A stretch of 64,000 bases of DNA from Dioscorea cayenensis subsp. rotundata (taxonomy: Eukaryota; Streptophyta; Magnoliopsida; Dioscoreales; Dioscoreaceae). The notes beneath the pieces were generated by a model. That model worked only from the letters and a program-made list of their open reading frames with translations, ran no database searches and was not told where the DNA came from. Positions 47,964-59,384 of this stretch are shown piece after piece. Where the stretch lies: positions 5,111,622 to 5,175,621 of the forward strand of contig NC_052489.1 of assembly GCF_009730915.1 (NCBI RefSeq), written 5' to 3'. The position numbers and the translations under genes were made by a program. Positions within the stretch are counted from its first letter, which is position 1. Each line of letters begins with the position of its first letter.

Positions 47964-49872
47964 TTTTGTGTGTGGGTGAGGGGTGTAAATTATTAGTATA
48001 ATTAGTCAAACCCTACTTAATTTAGATAGGTTACTTATAATTATGGTTATGGAGTCTTCATAATCAAATCCTACTCTATATAGAGTTATTAGAGTTATTA
48101 TTATGTCCTTGTAAAATAATCACAAATTATGTAGAATTAGTCAAAACCTATTCTAAGTAGGATGATGTGGCATGAACTGTCACATCAAGTGATTTCATAA
48201 AACCATGGGCACCCATGATTTTAGCATAATAATATCTTCTTATATATAAGGAGAAGCCTTGTAACCATTTGAAAGCATGAATGAAAAGTATTAGTTTTTG
48301 AATAATAGTCTTGTGTATCCCTTATCATGTTCTCAACTCCTACATTTCCATTCTAACCTCTTTCCTAGCTTCCCTTGTTCCACACTAATAACTCTCACAA
48401 ACCCGTAGTTAATTGTAAAAAAGCCCCTAACCCCCTTTCCTATGGTATCACAACTACAGAGACTTTTGTGTGTAGGTGATGGGTGTAATTGTGTTGATTA
48501 TGGTTGTAATTAGTTAAAAGCTACTTTAGGTAGGTTACTTATAGTTATGGTTATGGTGTCTTCATAGTTAAATCCTACTCTATCTTGGGTTATTAGGGTT
48601 ATTATCATGTCTTTGTAAAATAATCACATGTAAAATTAGTCAAAACGTATCGTAGGTAGGATGATGTAGCATGACTTGTCACATCAAGTGGTTTCATAAA
48701 TCGTTGGCACCCATTGATTTAGAATAGTAATCTCTTTTTCAATATAAGGAGAATCTTTGTAATCATTTGGAAGCATGAATAAAAAGTATTAGCTTTTAAA
48801 TAATAGCTTTGTGTAATCCTCATCATCTTCTTAACTCCCTCATCTCCATTCTAACCTTTTCCTTAGCTTCTTTTACGCCACTTTGATAATTCTTACAACC
48901 CTGTAATTGTAAGAGAGCCCCCTAATCACTTCTCCTATAGTTAGGGGCTCTCTTACAAGTATGAGTTTATAAGAGTTATTGGAGTTGAGCAAAAGAAACT
49001 AGGGAAGATGTTAGAATGGAGATTAGGGAGATGAGAAGATGATGAGGAATACATAAAGCTATTATTCAAAAGCTAATACTTTTCATTCATGCTTCCAAAT
49101 GATTACAAAGCTTCTCCTTATATAAAAAAAGAGATTACTATTCTAAAACCATGGGTGCCCATGGCTTTATAAAACCACTTGATGTGACAAGTCATGCCAC
49201 ATCATCCTACCTAGAGAAGGTTTTGACTAATTTTACATAATTTGTGATTATTTTACAATGGCATAATAATAACCCCAATAACCAAACTAGAGTATGATAT
49301 GACTATAAAGATACCATAACCATAATTATAAGTAATTTACCTCAAGTAGGTTTTAACTAATTAGAACCCTAATTTATACCCATCACCCACACACAAAAGG
49401 CCCCATAGTTGTGATATCATAGGAAAGGGGATTAGGTGGCTCTTTTACAACTATGGGGTTGTGAGTTAACGAAGTGGAGAAAGGGAATGTAGGAAAGAGG
49501 TTAGAATGGAGATGTACAAGATGAGAAGATGACGAGGAATACACAAAGCTATTACTAAAAAGTTAATACTTTTCATTCATACTTCCAAATAATTAAAAGG
49601 CTTCTCCTTATATACAAAAAGAGATTACTACCCATGGTTTTATGAAACCACTTGATGTGACAAATCATGCCACATCATCCTACTTAGAATAGGTTTTGAC
49701 TAATTCTACATTATTTGTGATTATTTTACAATGACATAATAATAACCCTAATAACCTAACTATTGTAGGATATAACTATGAAGACACCATAACCATAATT
49801 ATAAGTAACGTACCTAAAGTAGGTTTTAACTAATTGCACTCATAATTTACACTCATCACCCACACACAAAAG
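47964..49872. repeat. Four LTR-like units in a 2 forward + 2 inverted arrangement
   Basis: Units are 47964-48462 and 48463-48938 forward, then 48941-49399 and 49400-49872 inverted. Each begins TTTTGTGTGTGGGTGA and has a TATATAAGGAGAAG promoter-like part, then GCATGAATGAAAAGTATT, which is an LTR-like U3-R-U5 layout. Between units 1 and 2 the sequence TATGGTATCACAACTAC resembles a tRNA-Met primer-binding site of copia/TRIM elements, and the mirror-image copy is at 49404-49423. The 'internal' region is only about 20-30 bases. The centre of symmetry is near 48939. Confidence 0.75.
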
Positions 49873-49894
49873 AAGCTATTTATTTATTTTTTGT

Positions 49895-50023
49895 TTCACT
49901 TTTAAGCATTTTGGAGGTTGGCACACACTCACATGTCTATAAACACAACTTGTGCCTTGATCCTTATTTGGTCCAAGAGTTTCCTCAACAATTGCGTTCA
50001 TGATCTATTTTTGCTTCCACCAG
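49895..50023 (-). mobile_element. Small fragment of Athila-like LTR
   Basis: GGAGGTTGGCACACAC through GATCTATTTTTGCTTCC follows 26523-26632 in order, the U3 part of the minus-strand Athila-like LTR. About 130 bp, with no ends. Confidence 0.6.
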
Positions 50024-50089
50024 AGATAGCCGAGGGTTCATAGCATGCTCCTCAGCCATAACAGGAGCAGATAGACACAGAGGCACCCC

Positions 50090-50775
50090 CTACAGCACAG
50101 GAGCCACCTCCGTATTCCCTAGCGACTTATGGGATAGTGGAGTGTCCCCTTTCCCTTCTGATGAGTGCTTCCTATCTCCGTATTCCCTAAGCGTTATGCA
50201 ATCAAATTTGGTGTGAGGCGTGAGATTGAGAGATTTCTCTGCGGGGACCTTGTAGGGGGTTAGGATCTTTTGCCTAAAAGTAGGGTTAGATCTATCTTTA
50301 GAAATCGGTTGCACTCCTAGGTATCCCTAGAGTCTATTGCGGTCATATGGGGTGTGAGTTGTTGAGATTGAGCGATTTCTCCACCGGGACCTTGTAGGGG
50401 ACTAGTATCGGTGGCCTGGAGCCATGGACCAATTGTTCTTGGATTACTTCCACTCATCGAACTCTGTTTAGGAACATTTAGTAAGTTTTGTACTTCATCT
50501 TTGGATCCTAGGGGGAGCATTGCCCGGGTACCTCATCTTTAATGATTGAGATCTCCCTTATTTTCTACTTTCCCTTTGTTTGCTTGCGTTATTCTTATTC
50601 TTACAATTAAATTCACTTCATTAAAATCTTAATTCCAACTAGATAACTGAGAAGTAGTTACTACTAATACTTCTGTTCCCTGTGGGTTCGACTACCCAAT
50701 TTACCGAGTATTTTATTACTTCGACACCCATGCACTTGTGGTACACACACACAAATTGGTCGTGTCAAGTGGTAA
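50090..50775 (+). mobile_element. Athila-like LTR fragment facing right
   Basis: Ends with CGACTACCCAATTTACC, TTATTACTTCGACACCCATGCACTTGTGG and GTGTCA, the same U5 end type as at 27120-27201. Its reverse complement recurs at 53412-54060 (shared words: TCCGTATTCCCTAAGTG-like, AGGTATCCCTAGA, GAACAATTGGTCC-like, GCATTGCCCGGGTA). No primer-binding site follows it. The preceding 50025-50090 may be the tail of an Athila-like internal region. Confidence 0.7.
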
Positions 50776-50865
50776 GTTGTTTCACACGCAAAAGTTAGTT
50801 GTACATCAAAACAAACACCAAAAAGTAAGTTTCACATGTAAAACTATGTACATCACACATAAACG

Positions 50866-51089
50866 ATGGTGATCTTTTCTCAGAACCCTGATATCAAGGG
50901 TGAGCGCCAGTATGGGCAGGACATTCGTACCCAAAATGGTACTTGTGTTCTTCTCTTCCTTAGCTTGCTTTCGTAGTCCTTGCTTCTCGCTGGATCCTTA
51001 GTGATTGTGTCTCATTGATTTCAGTGGTGGCCTGTCAAGCGGTTGCCAATATCGTCAAATCATCGCTTGGTCCAGTTGGCCTCGACAAG
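50866..51089 (+). pseudogene. CCT1: Captured fragment of CCT1 (TCP-1 alpha chaperonin), first two exons
   Basis: ATG at 50866. Exon 1 (50866-50938) encodes FSQNPDIKGERQYGQDIRTQ, the N-terminus of cytosolic chaperonin subunit alpha. A GT-AG intron 50939-51024 is kept, and exon 2 (51025-51089) encodes VVACQAVANIVKSSLGPVGL plus DK, the start of the apical/equatorial ATP-binding fold (GPxGLDK). A donor-like GTAGCT follows. The next expected exon (with the VTITNDGATIL motif) is not found up to 53 kb. Because the intron is kept, this is a genomic DNA copy, not a processed one. It lies between two facing LTR fragments. The usual Met in NVMACQ is Val here. Confidence 0.8.
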
Positions 51090-52012
51090 GTAGCTGCATT
51101 TCATCCGATCAATGGTAATTGCTTTGTTTTCACTCCAGTTCTGTGTCAGCAATTGTCTTTCAATGATAAAGAGCTTGTTTTGGTTTTCAAAGGAAAATGT
51201 TTAGACATTGTTCTCAATCACAGTATCTTGGCCAATATGTAACTCTAATGGTAGGTTGAAAAGCTTTGAAGCAAAACTAAAGAACTCGCTAGGGTTTTGT
51301 CATCCATGAGGAGATAACTAAAAACATTTTTGTATAAATTGGTGAAGAGTTGAATCTATTAGGCTTAGCCATTATTTGTTATGTTCAGTGCTCTTCACAT
51401 GGTGTAAGCGAGCAATGCAGAATTGAAGAAGAATGTGCAATTTTTAGCCTTTGAGGGTGAATTGGAGATCTCTTAATTATTTCATAAATTGAAGCAGAGC
51501 TTTGTGCACTATTTAGTAAGCAAAAAGGTTTCAGTTTGGAATTTTTGACTTGCCTTGTGAATATGCTATTTGTATTTTCATACAGCATTTCATTAGAAGT
51601 GTAATAATAATAATAATAAAATCTGTGTGACGTGGAGCACATAACCAGAATTTGACCCCGAATGGGCTTGGACCTGCTCGACAGCAAATACAGATAAGAA
51701 GCCATCATCTCACGAGTACACCATACCGCTCATTATCCCGATCAGGATGCCACTTAATATAGCTTTTTAAGAGGAAAAACTGAGATATTTTCCTGTCTAT
51801 CATGAGGGTGTGGGAAAATAAACTATTATATTTTTTAAGTTATGCATATTTTAAAATAGTAAACTTGTTTAAATATATTCTTCATAAGCATTTATTTGAG
51901 ATTTTAAATTTTTTTAATTAAAAAAGATCATAGCAAATGTCATAAGAAGGTGATTAGTATTTTTTTTTATTTCTACAAATTGATAAATAAATTAAAAAAA
52001 ACCACTACATAT
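51090..52012. other. Non-coding stretch after the CCT1 fragment
   Basis: The first ~150 bases may be more captured intron. At 51600-51740 a GC-richer stretch (TGTGACGTGGAGCACATAACC..., followed on the other strand by a (TTA)n-type tail) could be a SINE on the minus strand. The remainder is AT-rich. Confidence 0.4.
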
Positions 52013-52323
52013 CATAACACATATGCAACAGTTATAAAAAACTGCTGCATATCATAACCCACACGCAGTGGTTATTAAAAACTGCTGCATTACAATGCAT
52101 ATGCAGTGGTTATAAATCACTATTTTTTTTTAACATTTGCTTCGATTATATAACTGCTGCATATCTATCCTAATATGCACTAGTTGTTGCAACGGATTAA
52201 GTCAAATGTAATACTTACACAGAAAATTATCTGCAGCAATATGAAATCGCTACAAAACAGCTACAATAAAAGCCTATTGTAACAATTTTATAACTACTGC
52301 GTAAGTGCAGTTATGTAGTAGTG
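52013..52323. mobile_element. CACTA-like MITE with subterminal repeats
   Basis: The left end is CACTACATATCATAACAC and the right end, read inward on the other strand, is CACTACTACATAACTGC. Inside both ends the words GCAGCAGTTATAA, TGCAGTGGTTAT and TGCTGCATAT repeat in both orientations, like CACTA subterminal repeats. No coding region. A 3-bp target duplication was not evident (AAC against ATG), so the ends may be decayed. Confidence 0.55.
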
Positions 52324-52797
52324 ATGATTCCATCCTATAATTCCTATTTCTCTATAATCTTATGGCTATGGACTATGGACCTATAATGGATGAACACATG
52401 CATTTCCAGGAGTGAATGTTGAATCTTTTTTGAACTCTTTACTTATTTTTACTGTAATATTTTTGTGTCCAAATTTATCTGCTGATAGAGTTCATTGGAA
52501 GGCTTTGATTTGATAGTCATGAAAGTTACTTTTTCTTGATCATCATTAAAGTAAGGAAGAACCGAGGAATGCATGATTTATCTATAGAAAAGAAGGTAAT
52601 AGTGTTACAAACCCTAGGTCTATTAGACCTTTGTTTTCAAATAAGTAATTAATACTGTCAATTTTATTGGTGTATGCATAATTAATTAAGTAGGCCAATT
52701 GTATGTCATTTTCATAGTTTACTAATAGACTAATGAGTTGAACCATCACATTGATTATTTTTAAACTTTTGTTATTTTTTTCTAATGTTAGTGAATA

Positions 52798-53372
52798 GGA
52801 AAATACTTCAAAAGGAAATCATTGTCTAGAGATTCAAGTTCAACTCCTGAAAATAATGATGAACCTCAAATAACTCAACAATGTTCAAAGAAAGCTCATG
52901 TTGAAGTTGATTTTAAAAATCTACCTGCGGATCCATGACTTCATCCTCTAATTTCAATTTATCATCTTAACGATCAAGATAAAGTATGAAGAGCATACTT
53001 ACAGAAGGGACCTTGCCAAGCACGTATCCAGATGAATATGTGTTGGTTTAATCTGAGTTGGTTTGATGAGTATAGTAGTTGGTTAGAGTATAGCATAGCT
53101 AAATATGCTGCATTCTGTTTATATTGTTATCTTTTAAACTAGATATCATAAAGCAAGAAAGTGCAGACTCATTTGTCATTGAAGGTTTTACAAATTGGAA
53201 TGAGAAGGATAGATTGAAAACTTATATCGGTGGTCTTAATAGTGCCCATAATCAAGCTTATAACAAATGTCAAGACTTGATAAATCAAAATCAAAATATT
53301 CATTCCATTTTGATAAAGCAAGGAAATCAAGCTCGAAGTGAATATTGCACAACATTGACTGCTTCAATACAT
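52798..53372 (+). pseudogene. TTF-type zinc-finger hAT transposase fragment
   Basis: One frame reads KYFKRKSLSRDSS..., then FKNLPADP, stop, LHPLISIYHLNDQDKV, stop, RAYLQKGPCQAR, then WFDEYSSWLEYSIAKYAAFC and LYCYL. These are the hallmark blocks of the plant TTF-zinc-finger/DUF4371/hATC family (ZMYM-like hAT proteins). A second exon at 53143-53372 carries ADSFVIEGFTNWNEKDRLKT and the following helix. Two in-frame TGA codons and an abrupt cut by LTR sequence at ~53385 show it is dead and truncated. DUF4371 and hATC are missing. Confidence 0.8.
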
Positions 53373-53411
53373 TGTCTTTGATTTCTTTGCCACAAGGGCT
53401 ACATTTTTGTG

Positions 53412-54060
53412 GTTGACACACCAAATTGCATGCGTGTTCCACAAGTGCACGAGTGTCAAAGTAATAAAATACCCGATGAGTTGGGTAGTCGAATCCACAG
53501 AAAAGAAAAATTTTAGTAGTAACCACTTTTCAGTTCTAGTCGAAATCAAGAATTGTGATGAAATGAACTTAATTGCAAGAATATGAATAAGAAAGAAAAG
53601 GGAAAGTAGAAAACAAGGGAGATCTCAATCAATAAAGATGAGTTACCCGGGCAATGCTCCCCATAGGATCTAACAAGAAACGCAAGACTTACTAAATGTT
53701 TCTAAACTGAGTTAGATGAATCAAAGTAATCCAAGAACAATCGGTCTCTGCCTCTAGGCAACCAATACTAGTCCTTTACGAGGTTTCGGCAGAGAAATCG
53801 CTCAATCTCAACACCTTACACCACATATGACCGCAATAAATTCTAGGGATACCTAGGAGTGCAACCGATTCCTAAAGATAGATCTAACCCTACTTCTAGG
53901 CGAAAGATCCCTAACTTTCTACGACGTCTCAGCGGAGAAATCTCTCAATCTCACGCCTCACACCAAATATTGTTGCATAACACTTAGGGAATACGGAGAT
54001 AGGAAGCACTCATTGGAGGGAAAAGTGAACACTTCACTATCTCATGACTCACCCTCCCAA
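53412..54060 (-). mobile_element. Athila-like LTR fragment facing left
   Basis: Inverted partner of 50090-50775. On the minus strand it ends GGTGTGTCA at ~53412. Together the two fragments form an inverted repeat of ~0.65 kb around a 2.6 kb interior with the CCT1 fragment, the CACTA-like MITE and the TTF-type hAT fragment. Confidence 0.7.
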
Positions 54061-54950
54061 CCCTTACTAGGAGAATTATGCATAATTAATCCCACTTACA
54101 ACTTTGATGATACCACTCCCCCAACGCTAATCCTCTACTCGATCCTTGCCTCAAGCCAACGCTTCACCTCCTTGCCAAAGCACAACAAAACATAACAAAA
54201 ATTAATATAAAAGCCAAACAAGAAACCTAAGTTTGAATTCTATCAAACAACCCTAAATTGATCCTAGGGTTGACTCAAAACTTGATTTTTAGGTTACCAA
54301 TGAATTTCTAATGTCCTGGGCTTCAATTTGGACCAAAGAAGCACAAGAAAAGACCAAAAATTTTAAGTGCTACAATACCAAGAAAGTGTTACGGTAACCC
54401 GAACTTGCTACAGTAAAACCGGCCCTAAAACAGTGATTTCTTGCTGATTTACAACACCAAATCATGAAATTTCTTCACAAACATACACACAAATGAATTA
54501 CAAGATCGAGGGCATCGATTTAACCCCAAAAACAACTCAAATCAAGGTTTATGTTTAGGGTTTCAAAGATTTCAAAAGCGATGAAATACGAGGAAAATAC
54601 AATGAAAAAACCTTGGATCAAAGTCTTACCAAGCTCAAGAGAATGAGAGGAAGAGAGTAGGAACGTCGATTCGCCGAAAAAGCTAGTCGACGAATTTTTT
54701 TTTCAAAACAAGGTGATCGGCCGAAGGAAAGCAAAGAAGAAAAGAAAGGGATGAGATAAAAGATAAGGGCCAAGTTGCTTTTATCCTCTCATTCAATTTC
54801 AATTTTTTTTAAAACAAAAGGGGAAATGACCAAAATGCCCTTAATAATGGAAAATAGAAAGAAAGAGTCCAAAAGACCGTTTTGCCCCCTGGTTTTCGAC
54901 TGGTTCTCACACACAGCCTATAGTGCAATCATGTAAGGATGTCACTAGTG
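54061..54950 (-). mobile_element. Diverged LTR fragment related to the 14.7-21.2 kb element
   Basis: The word order CCTTGCCAAAGCA, ATCCTAGGGTTG, TGCTACAGTAAAACCG, GATTTACAACACCAA and CGCCG...AAAA follows 16205-17000 and 20355-21090 on the same strand, with much more divergence. It is attached directly to the Athila-like LTR fragment at ~54060 and fades near 54950. Confidence 0.6.
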
Positions 54951-55507
54951 CAAAATGACCATTATACCCTTAATGCATGCACAAGAATCTAAAAAGACAC
55001 GAGGTCAAAAATCAAGACAAGGTACCACACCGACGATCCAGATACCAAAATTTAAAAAGAGGAAGAAGCATAGAAGAAAGAGAGAGGACATGGAGAAATT
55101 TTGTGGTTTTATTCCAACATCCTCAACAGAAGGTATTTTTCATCATCTATTCATCTTTCTTGCCATTCTTCTTTATTTTTAATTATTTATTAATATATAT
55201 AGTCAACCATTTTGTTATTTTAAAATTTCTTTAAATTAGTTTTTATTTAATTAATCTTTAAATTTGTTATCAAAAAACAAATTCAAACATTAATTAAAAT
55301 AAATTGTTTTCTTTTAAAATTCTAATATCAAATTAATTTGTTATCTTAAAAATCTTGTTATAGAAGAAATCTTTTTTAATTAAAAAACTAATCTTTAACA
55401 TAATTTAATATTTATGTGATTATTTCATTATTTTTTAAATCTGAACTATTTTTGAAATAACTAATGTGTTTTTTTTAAATATATATAGGTTTGCTTAATA
55501 CTTGAAA

Positions 55508-57969
55508 ATGTCTTCCACGTTTAAAAAAGGATCTTAAACTAAGAAAATTGATCCGACTTGGGAACATTGCTCTCGAATTCGCGACAATAGAATGCATATG
55601 AAATGTAATTATTGTAGACTTGAAAAGTGGGGAGGGATAATTCAAATGAAACATCACTTAGCCGGCACTCATGATAATGTGAAAGAAAATTTTACCAAGA
55701 TTTTAAATGAAATGGAAAACCAAAAAATTTTAGATGGGAATGAATGCTTTCAAGAACAAGTGGGAGAAGATGTTCAATGTGTAGGAGGAAAAGGAAAAAA
55801 AGCTATGAATGCCTTTATCATCAAAGAGAAGGGAGTCAAGCAATAAACTATAAATTCAATGGTTAAAAAAAGTGAACTGGTTGTCCAAAGCATTTGCAGA
55901 TTTTTGTATAGACATGCTTTGCCCTTTACTTGGTAAAAATTCCACTATTTTCTTCAATGACGGAGATGGTTAGTGATTATGGGAGAGGGTTAAAACTTCC
56001 TCCCTATCATGAAGCTAGAGTTTCATTTTTGAAAAAAGAAGTTGATAGTGTGAACTCAATGAAGGAGAATTATAAAAAGGAGTAGAAAACGACAGGATGT
56101 ACTTTGATGTCCGATGGATGGAATGATTGGAAAAATAGATCTCTCACTAATGTTTTGGTTAATAGCTCGAGTGGAACTGTTTTCCTTAAATCTATTGATA
56201 CCTCAGATGTAGTAAAAGATGCTCAGAAGTTGTTTGAGTTGCTTGATTCAATTGTGGAGGAAATTGGGGAGGAAAATGTTGTCCATGTGGTGACCAATAG
56301 TGCTTCAGCTTATATGGCTGCTGGTGATTTATCAATGCAGAATATGACAAAATTATTTTGGTCTACTTGTGCTGCACATTGCATTAATCTGATTTTGCAT
56401 GACATGGGTGATCGCCAATTTTTAGAGATGCTATGAAAAACAAAGGAAGTGTGTGTTTACATCTATCAACATGTTTGGGTTCTTAACATGTTTAGAAAGT
56501 ACTCCAAGAAGAAAGAAGTGAAGAAGCTGAGGGTTACAAGATTTGTTACATCATTTCTCACTTTAAAAAGTATTGATGACTCTAAACTTGCTCTTAGGGC
56601 AATGTTGCATCAGAAGAGTGGTCTAGATGTTCTTATTCTTCTAAGATGGAGGCAAGAAAGTAGAGGCGATCTTGTTATTGGATGGCAAGTTTTGGAAATC
56701 TATTAAGTATTGTTTGAAGTGGGCAAGTCCTCTCATTAAAGTTTTAAGACTTGTGGATGGTGATGCAAAACCCGCAATGGGTTAAGTATATGAAGCCATG
56801 GATAGAGCAAAAGAACAAATTGCTCAAAATTTCAATTGTCAAAAGGCATGATATGAACGCATTTGGCATATTATTGACACAAGATGAGATTTGCAACTCC
56901 ATAGGCCACTTCATGCCGCAGGCTATTTTCTCAATCCCAAGTAAATTTACAAAATATTTTTGTTAATTTTCATTTTCAATTTTGGCCAATTTTTACTTGC
57001 ATTGCATTGAATTTTATAATTTTATAGATTCCAATATAGTGATTCTTTCAATGCGGACATGGAAGTGAAAATGGGATTGTACAAGACAATAGAGAAAATG
57101 TATCACGATCTTGCAACTAGAATCAAAATTGATCAACAATTAGAAAAATTTAAGAAAGCAGAGTGATTATTTGGCATGAGCATGGCTATTTTAACAAGAG
57201 AAAAGAAGCAACCTGGTAATATGTTTTAATTTTGTAGATGAATTGTGAAATTTTTTTTTTAGTTTTAGTTCTGCCAAAAAAAAAATCTAACTACCTATTT
57301 TAGATGAATTGTAATCTAGCTTTATGGTGGGAAAGTTATGGGGAAGAATGCAAAGAGCTTCAAAATCTTGCCATTCGGGTTCTAAGCCTTACATGTTGCG
57401 CCACAAGATGTGAAAAAAATTGGAGTACATTTGAGCATGTGCATTTCAAAAAGAGAAACCGTTTGGAGCAACAAAAATTAAATGCTCTTGTGTTTGTTAA
57501 GTACAAAATTCAACTTGAATTAAGACAAGAAAAAAGGGAGAAAAAAAGGTAAGACATATGATCCAATTTGTTTGAGTGATATGGAGTCGGATGATGAGTG
57601 GATCACCAAAGTAGAGGAAGCTTGTTTACCCCAAGACAATTCATGGATGGATATGAATGAATGTTTCGAAGATGATTGAGGGCTTGGATTGAATAACAAA
57701 AGAAAATGAGGTAAATAACTCACTCTCTAAATGCATAAGCATTCATTATTTAAAATATGGAATTCTAATATTTTTATATAATGTATAATGTATTTTATAT
57801 AGGACCAAGAAACTTAAAACTTGATAGGAAAAGAAAAGGAAAAGTTCTTATAGATGAAGAGGAGGTAGAGGAGGCAAAAGATGATGAAGAAGCTAATACA
57901 GAGGAAGAGGAGCAAGAAGATGTTATGGTAGAAGATGATGATGATGACGATGAAGGGTTACAAATTTGA
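55508..57969 (+). pseudogene. hAT transposase (BED finger, DUF659, hATC), decayed
   Basis: ATG at 55508, TAA nine codons later (55535-55537), then a BED zinc finger with CNYC and KHHLAGTH (55604-55660). DUF659 at 56080-56436 has GCTLMSDGWNDWKNRSLTN and ENVVHVVTNSASAY. A TGA at 56434-56436 and a frameshift near 56640 interrupt the central region, where WKSIKYCLKWASPLIKVLRL, KEQIAQNF and HRPLHAAGYFLNP are readable. The hATC dimerisation domain at 57301-57552 has WWESYGEECKELQNLAIRVL and CEKNWSTFEHVH. The C-terminal exon 57804-57969 is a highly acidic tail. Domain order and intron places are those of the common plant DUF659/hAT family. Terminal inverted repeats were not identified. Confidence 0.85.
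57850..57960 (+). repeat. Acidic low-complexity coding tract
   Basis: GAA/GAT/GAG-rich sequence encoding the Asp/Glu tail of the hAT protein, ending in (GAT)n. It gives a false poly-Ser frame on the minus strand. Confidence 0.7.
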
Positions 57970-58813
57970 ATAAGTGTTGATATGGAAATCATGGATAAAA
58001 TAAAGTGAGAGTCCCCCCCCCCTTCACAAAATTTAGGATGTGCTTGAGTGGGAGAGTTTGAAAGGGTTCATAAAGTAAGGGTTCTTTGAAGCCATGCTTG
58101 GGGGGAGGGTTTAGAAGGGTTGAAAACCTCCCATTTCCCTCCATTCATCAACCCACCAAAATGATGGGTTGGGGAGGGTTAACTATTTTTTGGATGATTT
58201 TACCCTTCTAAGGTTTCTATAATTACAAACTTTGCCCTTTTTATTAGGTTTGAGCCACTATTATATAAGCTTCCATTGCTCAGCTGCCGATCTTTCTCAG
58301 CCGCCAACCTCACCATTCGCAACAAGAGGTGATTTTCTCAGCCTCTCATTTTGGGCATTGAGCTTTTGTTTGCATAGCAGTCAACTTGTTTGTATGAAGG
58401 TTTGAGTTTGAATGCTTGGATTCAGTACTTCAAATGATTGGTGTTTATTAAATAAGATCTCTATTTGTTGCAAATAATATAGTTTTTCTTCTTCTTTTTC
58501 ATGTATTTGGTTGTGTAGATTTTGAGATAATTAATTTGACCAGTTTATGTTAATTGGCGTTAAGCAGAACTTAAATACATTAATTAAATAAACATCGACA
58601 ACATGCTATATTTTTTTTAGAAGCAAGATAATGGAACAACATCTGGATGATTGGCTAACATGAACTACAATGAACTAGTTTTAGATGCCATAATGGAACA
58701 TGATTAATATAATAAATGTTGGATAGACAAATGGATAATTTACATTTATTATGCAATATAGAAAGAGTACATAGCACAAAGATGGAAGCAAGGGCTAGAA
58801 CATCCTGGAGGAA

Positions 58814-59018
58814 ATGAAGTTTGGTTTTTTTATTGAATGGGAATGCATTTATTTGTTGGATATAATGACCATGTATGATAAAGTTTGGTTTTTTTTTATT
58901 GAATGGGAATGCATTTATTTGTTGGATATAATACATGATAAAGTTTGGTTTTTTTTATTCAATGAGAATGCATTTATTTGTTGGATATAATATATGATAA
59001 AGTTTGGTTTTTTTATTC
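58814..59018 (+). repeat. ~63-bp tandem repeat, about 3.5 copies
   Basis: The unit AAAGTTTGGTTTTTTT, ATTGAATGGGAATGCATTTATTTG, TTGGATATAAT starts near 58817, 58881, 58941 and 58999. It lies in the 5' non-coding part of the Harbinger element. Confidence 0.85.
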
Positions 59019-59384
59019 AAATTTATGCACTTTTGCTTGCTTTTAGGATTCTCATTGAAATTACAGTTGATCTTCAAGCATCAAGAGCTTGAGAGTTAAT
59101 TACTTCAGGTTTGATTCTCTTAATTATTATTATTTTTTTGGCAAGTTTTTGTTCGATATCATTTTAGATTTTGTAATAGATAAATTATATGTGATTATGA
59201 TTAATATTTGACTCAAGCATGTAATATATGAGAAGTTTTACCTGGTATATGTTAATGACTATACTTTCTTGTTAATTATCTTTGGAGAATGTGTTATTTT
59301 TGTTTAAATCTTTAAGAACATGTTTAATTTAATAGATAGCATATTTTCTTATGTTTTTGAAAATATTGAACAATTTATGTATAG

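Noticed and set aside
51590..51780. SINE on the minus strand
   Set aside because: There is a tail-like (TTA)n and a weak B-box-like GGGTCAAATTC, but no convincing A box; mentioned only within the intergenic note.
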